Of a stretch of DNA of 64,000 nucleotides, positions 47,907 to 58,460 are shown in pieces. The notes under the pieces are model-generated. The model searched no databases. It was not told the origin of the DNA and was given only the letters and a program-made list of their open reading frames with translations. Positions within the stretch are counted from its first letter, which is position 1. Every line of letters starts with the position of its first letter. The stretch is taken from NCBI GenBank assembly GCA_026225945.1, contig JAMJFZ010001133.1, positions 12,341,501 through 12,405,500 on the forward strand, given 5' to 3'. Both the position numbers and the translations under genes were made by a program. Source of the DNA: Cricetomys ansorgei (lineage: Eukaryota; Chordata; Mammalia; Rodentia; Nesomyidae).

Positions 47907-49188
47907 TAGGGTAACAGAGACTGGGGAAAAAATTATTTTCTTTACAAAGTCCAATTCATTGGTGCTATAATGAGGCCCCATGGAAGGCAAGTACTGTCTT
48001 CAGTAGAGCAGGCAGAAGGAAAAAAAAATGTTCATCTGATGTGTATTTGATTGATGGGGATTAGAACTACAGCTGGGGAAAGTAAAAAGAACAAAATTTT
48101 AGACATCTTCTAAAATAAGTTCCAGCTTCAGTTTCAGTAGAAACGTGTTCAAATGAAAGGAAAATGATCAACTACTATTTTAAGCCACATCTCCTTTATT
48201 TTGTTCTGCTGACTTGAAACTAAGAACCAGTTTAGCAGATTGGAACTCATGCGGTGTCATTCATAAACAGAAGCATCCCGAGTGTGTATCACACTTCCTA
48301 AGCTTAAAATGTGACTCTTCCAATTCTCGAGTCAACATTTTTCTCAGCGGAAGCTCATCCCTTACACTACATGCATCATACAGCTGAGTATTCTTTCTCA
48401 CGGTAGTACTCAGCTTGCAACTTTATGTGTATTAACTTTCTTACTTCCTCCCAAGTTGCTCTTCATGAAGGAGCCATCTGAAGAGCTCTTTAATAATAGG
48501 TTAGTGTTCAGTGCAATGACGAATTGATTATTGAGGAAACAAGTTGAATTTTGTCATTTTATAGACAAAGTGTTGACAGCGGGAGACGGGCTTCCCCACC
48601 ACGGGATCCACTGAGGAAACTCAGCAAAATGTCACATACAGCTGTTTCTCCTGCTGAGCTGATGTCTGTTATAGTCTTTGTTCCTAGAACTGGGTGTTCC
48701 CATAGACCCTTCCTGTGGAATGACCCTTTCTTCAAGTCCAGCCATAACACTAGACCTTCAAACTATATGGGACTGATGCTTCTCAGAACTCTCACATGTA
48801 AGTGATGACTAACAAACTATGGATGTATTTTAGAAAATGCTAGTGCTTGAGAAAGACCCGTATCTACAAAGTTGCAGTTTATGGATGAGATAGCGTCACA
48901 ATTACAAGGTTTCCCAGCAATTTCTCGCAAGGAACTTAAACCGCGTTTCTCATGTGTGGGATCTTAGCGTCACACCTTTAATTTTGTATGGTCGATTTGA
49001 GGTTTCTGCAGAAACCAGGAAACCTGAAAGAGGCCGCTGGGAGGGGAACGCTTTGAGGAAAGGGTAGCGGAATATAGGTCATATGGAGCATAGTGGGGAT
49101 ACCAGGAGAGTTTAAGCATGGAGTATGGGAGAGATGAGGTGGAGAAAGAAAGGCTCAAAAAACCAAATCAGATATAAAAACAACATAT
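47907..49188. other. Unique stretch, nothing firm
   Basis: No gene is recognised. The purine-rich part at 49,020-49,160 could be a decayed L1 tail, but I cannot support it. Confidence 0.45.
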
Positions 49189-49203
49189 GAAACTTACTAT
49201 CTT
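49189..49203. repeat. Left target-site duplication of L1
   Basis: gaaacttactatctt matches gaaacttattatctt at 52,003-52,017 in 14 of 15 bases. Its position, immediately before the first L1 base and after the A-tail respectively, identifies it as a retrotransposition target duplication. Confidence 0.85.
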
Positions 49204-50154
49204 TCCTGGTTACAGGAGATGGCCTGTTCAGTCTCCCAGTCCCCCATTACTAGAGGTCCTCACTTGGGTCTCCTTTGTAGATTCTAGTGAGTTTCTACTG
49301 CCCCAGGTCTCCTGATCATGCCTTAAATGTCCCCTAATTCTGATAATCTCTCCATATATTCTCTTGTTCCATCCTTTTCCCCACACCTGGTCCCTCCTGT
49401 TCCCATCCCCATCCTCCCCCATCCCACCTACATCATCTGTTCTATTTCACCTTTACCAGAGAGATCCATGTGTCCCCACTGGGGCCTTCCTCGTCACACA
49501 GTCTCTCTAGGTCTCTGGACTGTAGCACCTTTGTCTTTTGCTTGACAGTTAATATCCACATATCAGTGAGTACATACCATGTTTGTCTTTCTGGGACTAG
49601 TTTGCCTCACTCAGGATGATTTTTTTTTTCTAGTTCCATCCATTTGCCTGTAAGATTCATGAAGTCATTTTTTTAAATAGCTAAGGAATGCTCCATTGTG
49701 TAAATGTACAGCAATTTCTTTATCTATTCTTCTGTTGAGGGACAGTAGATTGTTTCCAACTTCTAGCTATTATGAATAAAGCTGCTATGAATACAGTTGA
49801 GCATGTGTCCTTGTGATAGGATGGATCATCCTTTGGGTATCTGCCCAGGAGTGGCATAGCTGGGTCTTGAGGTAGGTCAAGTCCTAATTTCCTGAGGAAT
49901 TGCCATATTGATTTCCATAATGACTGTACAAGCTTGCACTCCCACCAGCAATGAAGGAGTGTTTTCCTTGCTCCACATCCTCGCCAGCATGAGCTGTCCT
50001 TTGTGTTGTTGATTTTAGCCATTCTGACAGATATAAGATGGAATCTCAGAGTAGTTTTGATTGGCATTTCCATGATGGCCAAGGAGGCCGAACATTTCTT
50101 TAAGTGTTTCTCAGCCATTTGATATTCTTCTTTTTGGAATTCTTTGTTTAGATA
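49204..50154 (-). mobile_element. L1 5' segment, inverted (ORF2 end and start of 3' UTR)
   Basis: On the minus strand this reads from inside ORF2, through the ORF2 end, into the proximal 3' UTR. On plus, typical antisense L1 text is plain: attatgaataaagctgctat, tttgggtatctgcccaggag, tgcactcccaccagcaatga. It joins plus-strand L1 3' UTR head to head near 50,155, as expected for a twin-primed 5' inversion. Confidence 0.93.
49560..50146 (-). pseudogene. L1 ORF2 C-terminal fragment (decayed reverse transcriptase protein)
   Basis: This is the only recognisable protein homology in the window. The minus-strand translation begins KEFQKEEYQMAEKHLKKC at the inversion junction. It continues with the typical L1 ORF2 C-terminal text, including TLRFHLISVRMAKI, the cysteine-containing CWRGCGARKTLLHCWWECK block and KDTCSTVFIAALFIIARSWK. 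This region lies downstream of the endonuclease and reverse-transcriptase domains of ORF2p, which are absent here. The reading frame is broken near 49,735: a frame shift and an in-frame stop replace the usual tryptophan after the PSTEE-like motif. ORF2-like codons then continue, disrupted, to about 49,560. A separate open frame of 132 codons (49,720-50,118) is part of this. It is a dead remnant carried in a 5'-truncated L1. Confidence 0.93.
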
Positions 50155-50671
50155 TGGTGGGACTGGGACACCACCTCAGCCACTAAACCCTCCACCTATA
50201 ACCTATTCTTCCTGCAGGATCTGTTGGGACAATGGAAGGGCAGAACCCCATTCCAAAAGAGGGAGCCCATGCCTGATACTGTAGGGCAAACCAGGAACTA
50301 GAGACTGGATAGCTTGAAGACAATTTCTAATTGTCTTCTAATTGTCTAATCCTGCTCTGCTCATAGATCAGTGCCTAGCCCAATCTTCATCAGAGATGCT
50401 TTCTTGGCAGATGATGGGAGCAGATACAGAGGTCTGGGGCCAAACAATGTGCAGAGCTCAGGGAACTCTGAAGAAGAGGGGACGGAAGGATTGCATGGAC
50501 CAGAGGGGTCAAGGACACCAGGTGAACAAACCCCATGGAGTCAAATGACCAATGCTTTTAGGGGTCACAATACTCTTAGGAGCAACAGACATGGAACTTG
50601 CGGAGTCCCCTAAATATATCTTATGGTTTTCTGGCTTGGTATTCTTGCAAAACTCCTACAAGTTGGAGCGG
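50155..50671 (+). mobile_element. L1 3' UTR, proximal plus segment
   Basis: cctataacctattcttcctg, gatctgttgggacaatggaa, gatcagtgcctagcccaatc, aagaggggacggaaggattg and ggtcaaggacaccaggtgaa are L1 3' UTR in the sense direction. The element continues at 51,732 after two inserted LTRs. Confidence 0.87.
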
Positions 50672-51731
50672 TGTTAGGGAATATTTGAACATATCTCCAG
50701 ATACTGTATTTATTGATTGCTGTGTGTGTATCCTTGTACCTTTAAAGATAATTATTGTGCCAGCAGTCTGAAGTGCTGGCAGGATGTGTGATTTCTGCAG
50801 CTGAAAAGGCCTGCTTTATAGATGGAAATGGTCGCTGCTTTCTGTTAAAGGACTGCCTCCTACACCTGCCCAAAAGTTGTGAGCAGAGTAACTGAAGCTG
50901 CACTCTAACTAAAGTTGTTGGGGAAGTCACTTACAAGAGCCTCAGTCAACAATGGGAATGAATAGCTCCCACTGGGGCTTGGGCTTCCCCACCTTAAAGG
51001 TTACATAGTTAGGTTGCTGAAGGGTTGTGGAAAAGTTAAGCTATGAGGTTTCTTTCATCATGCAAATAGACCTTTAGATCAGAAAGGAGGAGCTTTGATT
51101 ATAATAAAACTCTTGAAGACAAGGTAGTGGGGGTCAGCAGTCAAAGATGGCTCTTGCCACATTGCTGTTCCTGTAATAATTCCTTCTATGTGTGGAGGTG
51201 ATGGACAGAGTTTAGATGCATGGACACTGGCGAGTTTCAGCAAAGGTTTATTATTTACAGGTGGTAGTGGTGGTGGTGAGGGAAGCTGAGTCTTGTAGAA
51301 CAGGATCTTGGAGGGAGAGAGAGGGGGCGGATACAGAGGGGTGAGAGACCAAGAAGAGAAGAGGATGGGAGAGAGGTGGAGACAACAGGGTGAGAGGCAT
51401 GTGTCAGAGAGCACGGGGCAGCAGGCAGAGAGCAGAGAGAGACAGAGCCTAAGCCCACTGGGGTTATAAGGGAGCCAATACCAGGCCCCTGCTGATGACA
51501 TGATGTAGGACAGGTGGCTGGGGCAGTAACATTCTGATACCTGGCAACAGAAGGTGGAAATGTTGCTGGAGCTGGGGTGTGGGGGTTGGGCGAGTTCCAG
51601 GGAATGGTGGCCAGACAGCTTTGGGTTAGTCATAACAGTTCCTTCTGCTGAGATCTGGAGGCTTGTAAATGTGAAGATGTCTCCTTGTTTTTTATTAAAC
51701 CCTTACCTATAACTTTATTAAACTACTTACA
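50672..51731 (+). mobile_element. LTR inserted into the L1 (outer)
   Basis: It starts tgttagggaatatttgaa and ends in actttattaaactacttaca, giving TG and CA ends and a late attaaa polyadenylation-like region on the plus strand. L1 3' UTR text stops before it and resumes after it, so it is an insertion. Without the nested element it is about 600 bp, a reasonable solo LTR length. A target duplication is not certain, though tggagcgg and tggagacgg lie beside the two edges. The family is not named with confidence. Confidence 0.6.
51189..51637 (-). mobile_element. Second LTR nested in the outer LTR
   Basis: On the minus strand it starts tgttatgactaacccaaag and ends in cctccacaca, so it has TG and CA ends over 449 bp. 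It has a ccttataaccccagtggg TATA-like core, a C/T-rich leader and taaataataaacctttgctg as polyadenylation region, in the order expected of an ERV LTR. The 8-base ttccttct occurs at 51,180-51,187 and 51,639-51,646, one base outside each edge, which suggests a target duplication. A 184-codon minus frame here (51,079-51,633) is just the C/T-rich LTR. Confidence 0.62.
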
Positions 51732-52002
51732 AGAAAGTGGAGACGGGTTTTCGGTCCTTTTACCTGCCCTATGGACCTTTTTGCTCCTCTTGAGTTGCCT
51801 AGTCCACTCTTGGTAGGGATTAGTGTGCAGCCTTGTTATGTCCTGTTTGAGTGGTAACCCTGAGAGGACTGTTCCTTTCTGAGGAGAAGTGAGGAGTAGG
51901 GATCTGGGGGAGAGGAGAGATGGAGGGAGCTGGGAAGAATGGAGAAAGGGGAAGAAGGAGGTTGGCATGTATTACATGAGAGAAGAGAACTTAAAAAAAA
52001 AA
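51732..52002 (+). mobile_element. L1 3' UTR, distal plus segment with A tail
   Basis: ttttacctgccctatggacc, ttgctcctcttgagttgcct, gttatgtcctgtttgagtgg, ggatctgggggagaggagag and an A tail at 51,992-52,002 give the terminal L1 3' UTR. The tail is followed by the right target duplication. Confidence 0.85.
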
Positions 52003-52017
52003 GAAACTTATTATCTT
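52003..52017. repeat. Right target-site duplication of L1
   Basis: gaaacttattatctt, directly after the A tail; it is the partner of 49,189-49,203 with one mismatch. Confidence 0.85.
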
Positions 52018-52194
52018 GTAATCAAATTAAAAACACGATTTGTTTTTTAAGAGTTCAAAAGGAGATACCTTGCAAGGCTGGGAAAACGCTGCCCCTAGAA
52101 GCTTTGCATTATTTAACAACCCTCCTCCAATGCCATGAGTGCATTATTTAATAACTGCTTATGAATTTTTGGTCAGGAAGGCTCCAGAGCCCAA

Positions 52195-53305
52195 TAAAAC
52201 AACATGGCTCCTTGCCATTCTTCTTGGATACCCACGTAAACTAGATGACAAGACCCTATTGCTGAAGATACCATGCAATTTGGTTGCATGATATAGAAAA
52301 ATCAAACTGGAATTGAGCTGGGAGTGTCCTCCCTGGTGGCAGGCTTTCAGAGTTCTGGGAGATGCTATTCAGTTTACCTGGGGAGAAAAGACATCAGTGG
52401 TCTTATCAAGCTGTGACCCTTCTAGGCAAGATGTGCCTACTGGTACAAAAGTGGTACCATTCTCACAGGTGTAAGCAACTGCTCTCTGACTGGATTTGTT
52501 CCTTCTCCTCAGAAGGGAGCCCATAGCTGGTGCTGTAAACCTGGTCAAAGACCCATGGCAGAGGAGGAACTAGGATTATGGGGAACTGAATACTTAGTCA
52601 AATTAAGATGGCGATGAACTGCTTTTCAAATATTTTGTCATAGACAAATGATACCGTCAGTCTTAATCAGAGAAGCCTCTTTTCAGTGAACAGTTGTAAA
52701 TGCAGAGACTCGTGGCTACATAAGGTGCTGAGAATAACTGATGGCTGAGTGGGCTCAGCCCTAAACAAGTCATTGATGCCATCCCCTTGAAGGCTCAGGG
52801 AATGCTGTGGAAGACAGGCTAGAAAGAGCACAGTCACTGAAAGAGAATAGCCATGAAATGCCATCTTCTGGGCGAGTCACAGACATTGCAGTCGTGAACT
52901 CTTTACAACTATGGATGACTCTACAGGATATGTACAAGAATGGGCCCATCAGCATCCAGGCACGGCTGGAGTAAGGACTCAGAGGATCCTATCCTTCATT
53001 GCTGAAAATTGCTACCGACAAATTCAGGGAGTGGGGAAGTCATTGCCTTTAGTTGTGTACACGCTGGTGACCCTAAAACGCTCCAGTGGATAGTCCAATC
53101 CAATGCTTACAAATGATTCCTGTTACGTTAAACACAGCATAAAAACAAACCCAAAAGTCACGACTCTGGAGAAAGGAATTGATAGAGAAAGGGGTGCTGA
53201 AAAGAATGGTAAGGAACAGAGAGAAGTTGAGCAGTGAGAGTAGTCAGAATGGATAATATACACGTATAAAATTGTCAAGGAACAAATTGAATAAAAAGTA
53301 AATTG
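52195..53305 (+). mobile_element. L1 (Lx-type) 3' UTR, second copy
   Basis: tgctgaagataccatgcaat, gagctgggagtgtcctccct, gtgacccttctaggcaagat, gactggatttgttccttctc, cagtcttaatcagagaagcc, atgccatcttctgggcgag and a final cacgtataaaattgtcaagg then aataaaaag follow the order of a long Lx-type 3' UTR in the sense direction. No ORF2 is present. Small frames at 52,667-53,093 are part of this. Confidence 0.77.
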
Positions 53306-53596
53306 TGAAACATTACTTAAGATGATTGCAAGAATTCAAGATGTGCTAAGCAAAGAACAATAGCATTATAAATAGAACTCTATATTGTAAAATATTTTAT
53401 AGGAAAAGATTACCATATTAATAAAACAGGTAATTTATTCTCAATTAATATCAAATATGGCATCTGTTGTATTTTTATGCCTGCATCTTTTATGAAATTG
53501 GGTAAGAATTTGGATTTGATGAAGTTCACTTGTCTTCAGTGTATATATGAAATTACTGTTAATTTCTTCATTCATCCTCCCTAGGAATGGCATCTC
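53306..53596. other. Unique A+T-rich stretch
   Basis: No repeat or gene recognised. Confidence 0.5.
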
Positions 53597-53705
53597 TTCC
53601 TTCCTTCCTTCCTTCCTTCCTTTCTTCCTTCCTTCCTTCCTTCCTTCCTTCCTTCCTTCCTTCCTTCCTTCCTTCCTTTCTTTCTTCCTTCCTTCCTTTC
53701 TTTCT
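53597..53705. repeat. (TTCC)n / (GGAA)n microsatellite
   Basis: About 110 bases of TTCC units with a few tttc interruptions. Read on minus it is GGAA, lying at the A-rich 3' end of a minus-strand LINE-like piece. Confidence 0.97.
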
Positions 53706-54155
53706 TTAATTTTTCTTCTCTTATACAGCTTATGGATTACATCCCTGCCCCCTCCTCCCCCCCTCCCCTCCACCTCCCACTCCCTCCCCATCACTACCCA
53801 CAAACATCTCTCCCTTCTCACCATAAAAGATCCTCTCTCCAGGTTATAGCAAAATTAGGGCATGGCATAGGGGGCTGGAACAAGGTGAGGCACCAATGCC
53901 TACATCAAGGGTGGGTCTGGCAGCCCAGCAGGAGAAAAAGGGTCTCAAGGGCCGGTGAAATGGTCAGATACACCCCACCCCAGCCTGTAGGAGTTTTTCA
54001 AGGACACCAATCCAGACAGCCAAATGTCTCTTTGTAGCGACTGTGTGCATTGGTTGGAACACCCTGGGATTATCTTCTAGAAGGGTGGTCTATTTTAAAG
54101 TGAACTCTAACAGGCCACTTGTCTTCTGCAGAGTCTCCAAGGTGGGGAGGGAACA
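53706..54155 (-). mobile_element. Possible LINE 3' region
   Basis: A T/C-rich start (cttatacagcttatggatta, then a C-rich block), aaattagggcatggcatagg, ggctggaacaaggtgaggca and gtaggagtttttcaaggaca look like a dispersed repeat, possibly an L1 3' UTR in reverse. The family is not certain. Confidence 0.35.
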
Positions 54156-54952
54156 AATGTTATGGTTTTAAGAGTTCTTCCCATGGCAGGTGACTAATTT
54201 ATTTTTAACTTAGGCAGGCAATGTTACTCACATGGACAGTAAATATTCTTTAAGTTATGAGACTGTAAAAGGTAAGTTATTCGATAACTCAGCCATAAGA
54301 GCAAGATAAATGCAGCAGGGCCACACAGCTCCCAGGCTTTATTTCGGGTTTCCTCACAACACTGCCATTCTGCTACAGAATTTTCTGCTTTTCAATTTCA
54401 CTGCCATCAGTGCAAACTGGTAGGGCACTTTTCAGAAAATTTTAAGCAATGTTTGAAGTTTTTTAAGCATGAGTGCATGGCATGATTAGGCTGGAGAAAG
54501 CTAAGCCTGACAGCAGACTGGCAGCAGACTGGAGACTGCATTGGAGGGAAAACAGGGGGTGGGGGGCCAGGAGAAGAAAGGCTAGACAAGATATAATTAG
54601 TAAAACCTCAGCGAGAGGTAAATATAACTTCAGCAAGATTGCCAGTGGTAAAAATAGAAAGTGGAAGGAACAAATGAAAAGTAATGATGTGATTTAATCA
54701 GCACCTATGGAAACTGATTGAATGCTGGGAATGAAGCAAACGCTATCCATCTGGGACTTAGGGTTTGGCTCACCAGGTGATTGAAAACCTTCAGCTGATA
54801 ATCATACTAAATAGGATCTGAAGTTGGCTTGCAGAATTCTGATCTTTCTTATTAGCTCACATGTTAAACATTCTGTTTGATTGTTTGAGTGATATGATCC
54901 AAGATAGCTGAGGCATTTCTATTTCTACATGGAGCCTCAGTGTGGAGCTGAA
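54156..54952. other. Unique stretch, nothing recognised
   Basis: No repeat or gene recognised. Confidence 0.5.
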
Positions 54953-55120
54953 GGGGGGAGGGGGGAGGGAGAGAGAGAAATAGGTAGGTAGATAGATGAT
55001 AGTTAGCTAGCTAGATGACAGACAGGGAGAGGAGAGGAGAAGAGAGTGGAGAGGAGGGGAGGGGAGGTGGGAGGGAAGGGGATAGGAGAGAAGAGAGAAG
55101 GGGAGAAGAGGAGAATATAG
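54953..55120 (+). repeat. Purine-rich tract with G4-like start and GATA/TAGC patch
   Basis: It begins with gggggg-a-gggggg-a-ggg (54,953-54,969, a potential G-quadruplex). A tagatagatga/tagctagctag patch follows, then about 100 bases of GAGAGG/GGGAGG purine repeats to about 55,120. The plus frame with arginine/glutamate repeats is an artefact. Confidence 0.93.
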
Positions 55121-55564
55121 TGAGGATTGGAGATGGGACAGTTTGCATACTGTCAGTCAATCCACTCTCCGTCCAGCCCCCATATCTGTGGTACAGAGGT
55201 GAAGGGCCAAGGGGAGCAGAGCCTGTTCAGATCCTACAAAGTACTGACTTTGTTGATTGCTATTCCTTGCATTGCTTACTGTAAACTTGACGGATGAACA
55301 AAGCAGGAACGCGATGTTTAATGAAGACTTTGTACTTCTCCCAAGAATCCACTCTCCCTTTTTCCTTGTGGTAAAAAACAACATATGCTTTCACTATGAT
55401 CTAATTTTATTTTTTTAGTATTCAATCTGACATTTGGTTTTGAATGGTTTGAAGTGAGTGGTGGATATACTGTATAGCCATGGGATTCCAAACTGGAACA
55501 CATGTACCTGAAGTAACTGAAACAGTAACCCAGTGCCAGCCCAAATTATACAGCTAGCAAAGCG
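55121..55564. other. Unique stretch, nothing recognised
   Basis: No repeat or gene recognised. Confidence 0.5.
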
Positions 55565-56119
55565 TGATGGCTATTTATTGTTGCCAACTTGACTACATCT
55601 GGAATTAACTAAAAACCAAAAGTGGAGGGCACACCTGTGAGGGATTTTTGCTTAATTTAAAGTAGAAAGATCCACTTAAAATCCAGATCTCTGAGATAGG
55701 TTGAAACACCTTTAATCCAGAAGGCAGGAAGGCACACTTTCAATCTGGGCCACACCTTCTGTTGGAAGCCTATCTAAGGACATAGAAGAAGAAAGGTTTT
55801 GCTCTTTTGCCTGCTTGCTCTCGCATTGCCAGCAAGTTCATTCCTTTACTGTCAGTAGAGGCTTCTTCTTCAGGAGTCCATGTCTACTGAAGACCAGCTG
55901 AGACATCCTGACTTATGGACTAAGAAACTTCTGGATTCTTGAACTTTCTATTCATAGCTCACTATTGTTGGATTGGCTGGACCACATCCTGTAAGTCATT
56001 CCAATAAATCACACACACAAACACACACACACGATTTATTATGTGTCACATACATACATATATGATTATTATATATAACATATATGTGACTTATTATATA
56101 CACATATGATTAATTATAT

Positions 56120-56160
<41 letters not shown>

Positions 56161-56211
56161 TGAGAGATTCATTCTATAAGTTCTGTTACTCTAGAGAACC
56201 CTGACTAACAC
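55565..56211 (+). mobile_element. Rodent LTR (MaLR-like), sister of 26,391 copy
   Basis: gttgccaacttgactacatc, agtggagggcacacctgtga, gccacaccttctgttggaag, actgaagaccagctgagaca, ccaataaatc (polyadenylation region), attcattctataagttctg and ctctagagaaccctgactaa line up throughout with 26,391-26,958. It has grown by a long CA/AT insert. Confidence 0.8.
56010..56155. repeat. (CA)n and (AT)n microsatellites inside the LTR
   Basis: CA units at 56,010-56,032, a degenerate TATA/CATA-rich middle with several copies of catatatg-like words, then about 16 AT units (56,121-56,152). The same site in the sister LTR carries CT and AT repeats. Confidence 0.93.
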
Positions 56212-57192
56212 ACCAAGGAATTGAATATAATAGTATTTGAAGGAAAAAAAACCAAGATAAATTATGACTAAATGTCATTTCAACAAATCTGTGACTCAGG
56301 AGAGCGAAGCCTGAGACTCAGTGCCCTGTGCTGATGGTGACACTAAGACTCCCATGAAGTCATGACTGTGACGTCCTTGGTAAGTATGTTTTTTAAATGA
56401 AATCAACATACTTCACTAGGTTGTCTCTTAAACATTATCAAGTATTTACTAAATTTACAAGAAAAACAAAAAAATATTAAAACATATGAAAAATGTAGAT
56501 GGTAATCAGAGACACAGAAAGCAGCACCATGCCCCATGAGCTGTTGATTATGCCTCATGCTTGTCTGTTGCGTAATTGTCGTTAATCACATGTATTCATA
56601 TGACTTATATCTGTTTGCATCTGTATATAATTTGATGGGGCACAAGTGGAGATAGATTTGATAATAATGGGGTGGTACCTACTTCTTTCATTAGAGGTCA
56701 ATTTCATAAGGCATGGAGGAAAGAGATTACTGTGGATTATTTTCGCCAGTATACACTACATTTTATTATGACCTTTAATTAAGCAAACAGCAGTCCTAAT
56801 TAAACGCTTACATTGCTGAGTCATTGTTTGAAATGAACATAATGAGTTTAAGAATTTATAGAAAAACCAGCAGTTAATGGTTGGTTAGGCAGAGGGAACA
56901 ATGAGCATTAATCTTTGCTTATATGTGACCTCTCAGGAACCAAGGGCATACAAGAGTATGTTACCCCAGATCAGAAAGAACCCCATTTCTGGGGATACAA
57001 AGCTGATAGTTACATGTAGAACTTTGTAATTCAAAGACCATGCTTTAAAATCCCAGCATTAAAATCATTTAGATTTCCAGATTATTTTTATGGTTTCAAG
57101 AAAGATTCACAAAATTTTATGTACCTCAATGAGCCTTGGAATTGAATATCTCTGTTGGTATGGTGGGTTGACATATTTTTATTACTTTAAAT
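56212..57192. other. Repeat-poor A+T-rich stretch; candidate conserved block
   Basis: No transposon is recognised. 56,540-56,960 is dense in AT-core words (gcgtaattgtcgttaatcac, tttaattaagcaaac, cctaattaaacgc) and looks like possible enhancer DNA. There is no gene structure. Confidence 0.45.
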
Positions 57193-57409
57193 TGTGTGTG
57201 TGTGTGTGTGTGTGTGTACAGATGAGTGTGGGTGTAGCTGGAGAAGGTGATTAAGCACAGGTGAGTGTAGGTATCATTGGGGTGTGAGATCCCCTGTAGC
57301 TGGAGTTATAGGCAGTAGTGAGACAGCTGACATCGGTGATGGGAACGAAACCCAGGTCTTCTGAAACAGCAGTATGCGCTCCTAACTGCTGAGCCATCTC
57401 TCCAGTCCT
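57193..57409 (-). mobile_element. B3 (B2-family) SINE, near full length
   Basis: A GT run (57,193-57,217, the reversed CA-type tail) is followed by gagatcccctgtagctggag, ttataggcagtagtgagaca, aacgaaacccaggtcttctg and aactgctgagccatctctcc, ending at the reversed A box. Confidence 0.87.
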
Positions 57410-58310
57410 ACAGTTTGTTTCCCACTACCATTTTTTCCAATTTTAAGTTCCTACTTCCATTGTAGGAAACTCCTATTTCCACAATACAAACTAAGGTTTT
57501 TAAAGGCGTGTGCCTCAGTTATACAATGTAAGTAAAGACTTGAACGCTTCCAGTCTTAGTTACATCAACATTTCTACTGAAGCTCAAGCTATGTTGAGTG
57601 GGATTGACATGCTATAAAAGGACCATGGTTCACCAGCACACCCTATTACAAAAACACTATGGGGATACCCAAGCAAGAAACTCTATGGCACGGCTGACTC
57701 TTGACTATCCTCGTACAACCACCATCATGGGGTGTTCAGCTGTGCTCACTTGCAAAACACCATTCCAGCTGTGCTTGTTGAGTGCTTACACCCTTCATGG
57801 TGGGATAGAAAGGTCACGGGACCTCGCCTGAGTTACCCAGCTGTGCCATACCACTTGCTGTATGCAATTTTGCCCTGATTACCTTCAGGGAGGGGCTAGA
57901 ATACATAGGTGGGGAAAGACCGGGGGCAGGGAGCTCCACCGATGCGGCTACGGGGAAGCTATCTTCCTTGCTGAGTGGAGTTTCCCTTATGCTCTTTTGA
58001 AAGGGGTCACCCGCACTCCTGTAAGTAGCTGCTCACCTGGGCTCTGGAAGGAAGCCAGACGAACTCACTGGTTTCCCCAGAGTAAACACTGACAGAATCA
58101 TGCCTCCACTTGTTGTTGGGACCTTGGAAGGAGGAGGAGGGTAGACATTTCTTATGTCTCCCTCTGGGACAAAATTTAGCAGCATTCTATCTGCAACATT
58201 AGATGAAAGTGAAGCATTTGTTTATCAAACTACTATCTCAGATAAGTTGCAACATGATTTTCTTAAATTCGACATAGACATGAACCAGGGAACTAAAACT
58301 GAATGAACAT
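57410..58310. other. Unique stretch, nothing recognised
   Basis: No repeat is recognised. Plus-strand frames at 57,598-57,831 and 57,862-58,092 (77 and 76 codons) sit in less A+T-rich DNA but resemble no known protein. Confidence 0.45.
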
Positions 58311-58460
58311 GGACAGTAAGATGGCGCATCGGGGTGAAAGAGCTTGTATCATACAAGTGGGACAGCGGGGATTTGATCCCCAGAACCCCCAGTAGGAGGA
58401 GAGAACTGACCTCTGACTGTTGGACTAAAGGTACGTGGGGAACTGTGACTGTGCTTTTAG
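58311..58460 (+). mobile_element. B2-type SINE, diverged
   Basis: agtaagatggcgcatcgggg, ggggatttgatccccagaac, ccccagtaggaggagagaac and tgacctctgactgttggact give the B2-family order. The tail has decayed. Confidence 0.6.

Noticed and set aside
51079..51633. A 184-codon minus-strand frame rich in Ser/Pro/Leu
   Set aside because: It coincides with the C/T-rich leader of the nested LTR and has no recognisable domain.
53441..53849. Frames with KERKEGR or LPSFLPSF repeats
   Set aside because: Translation of the TTCC/GGAA microsatellite.
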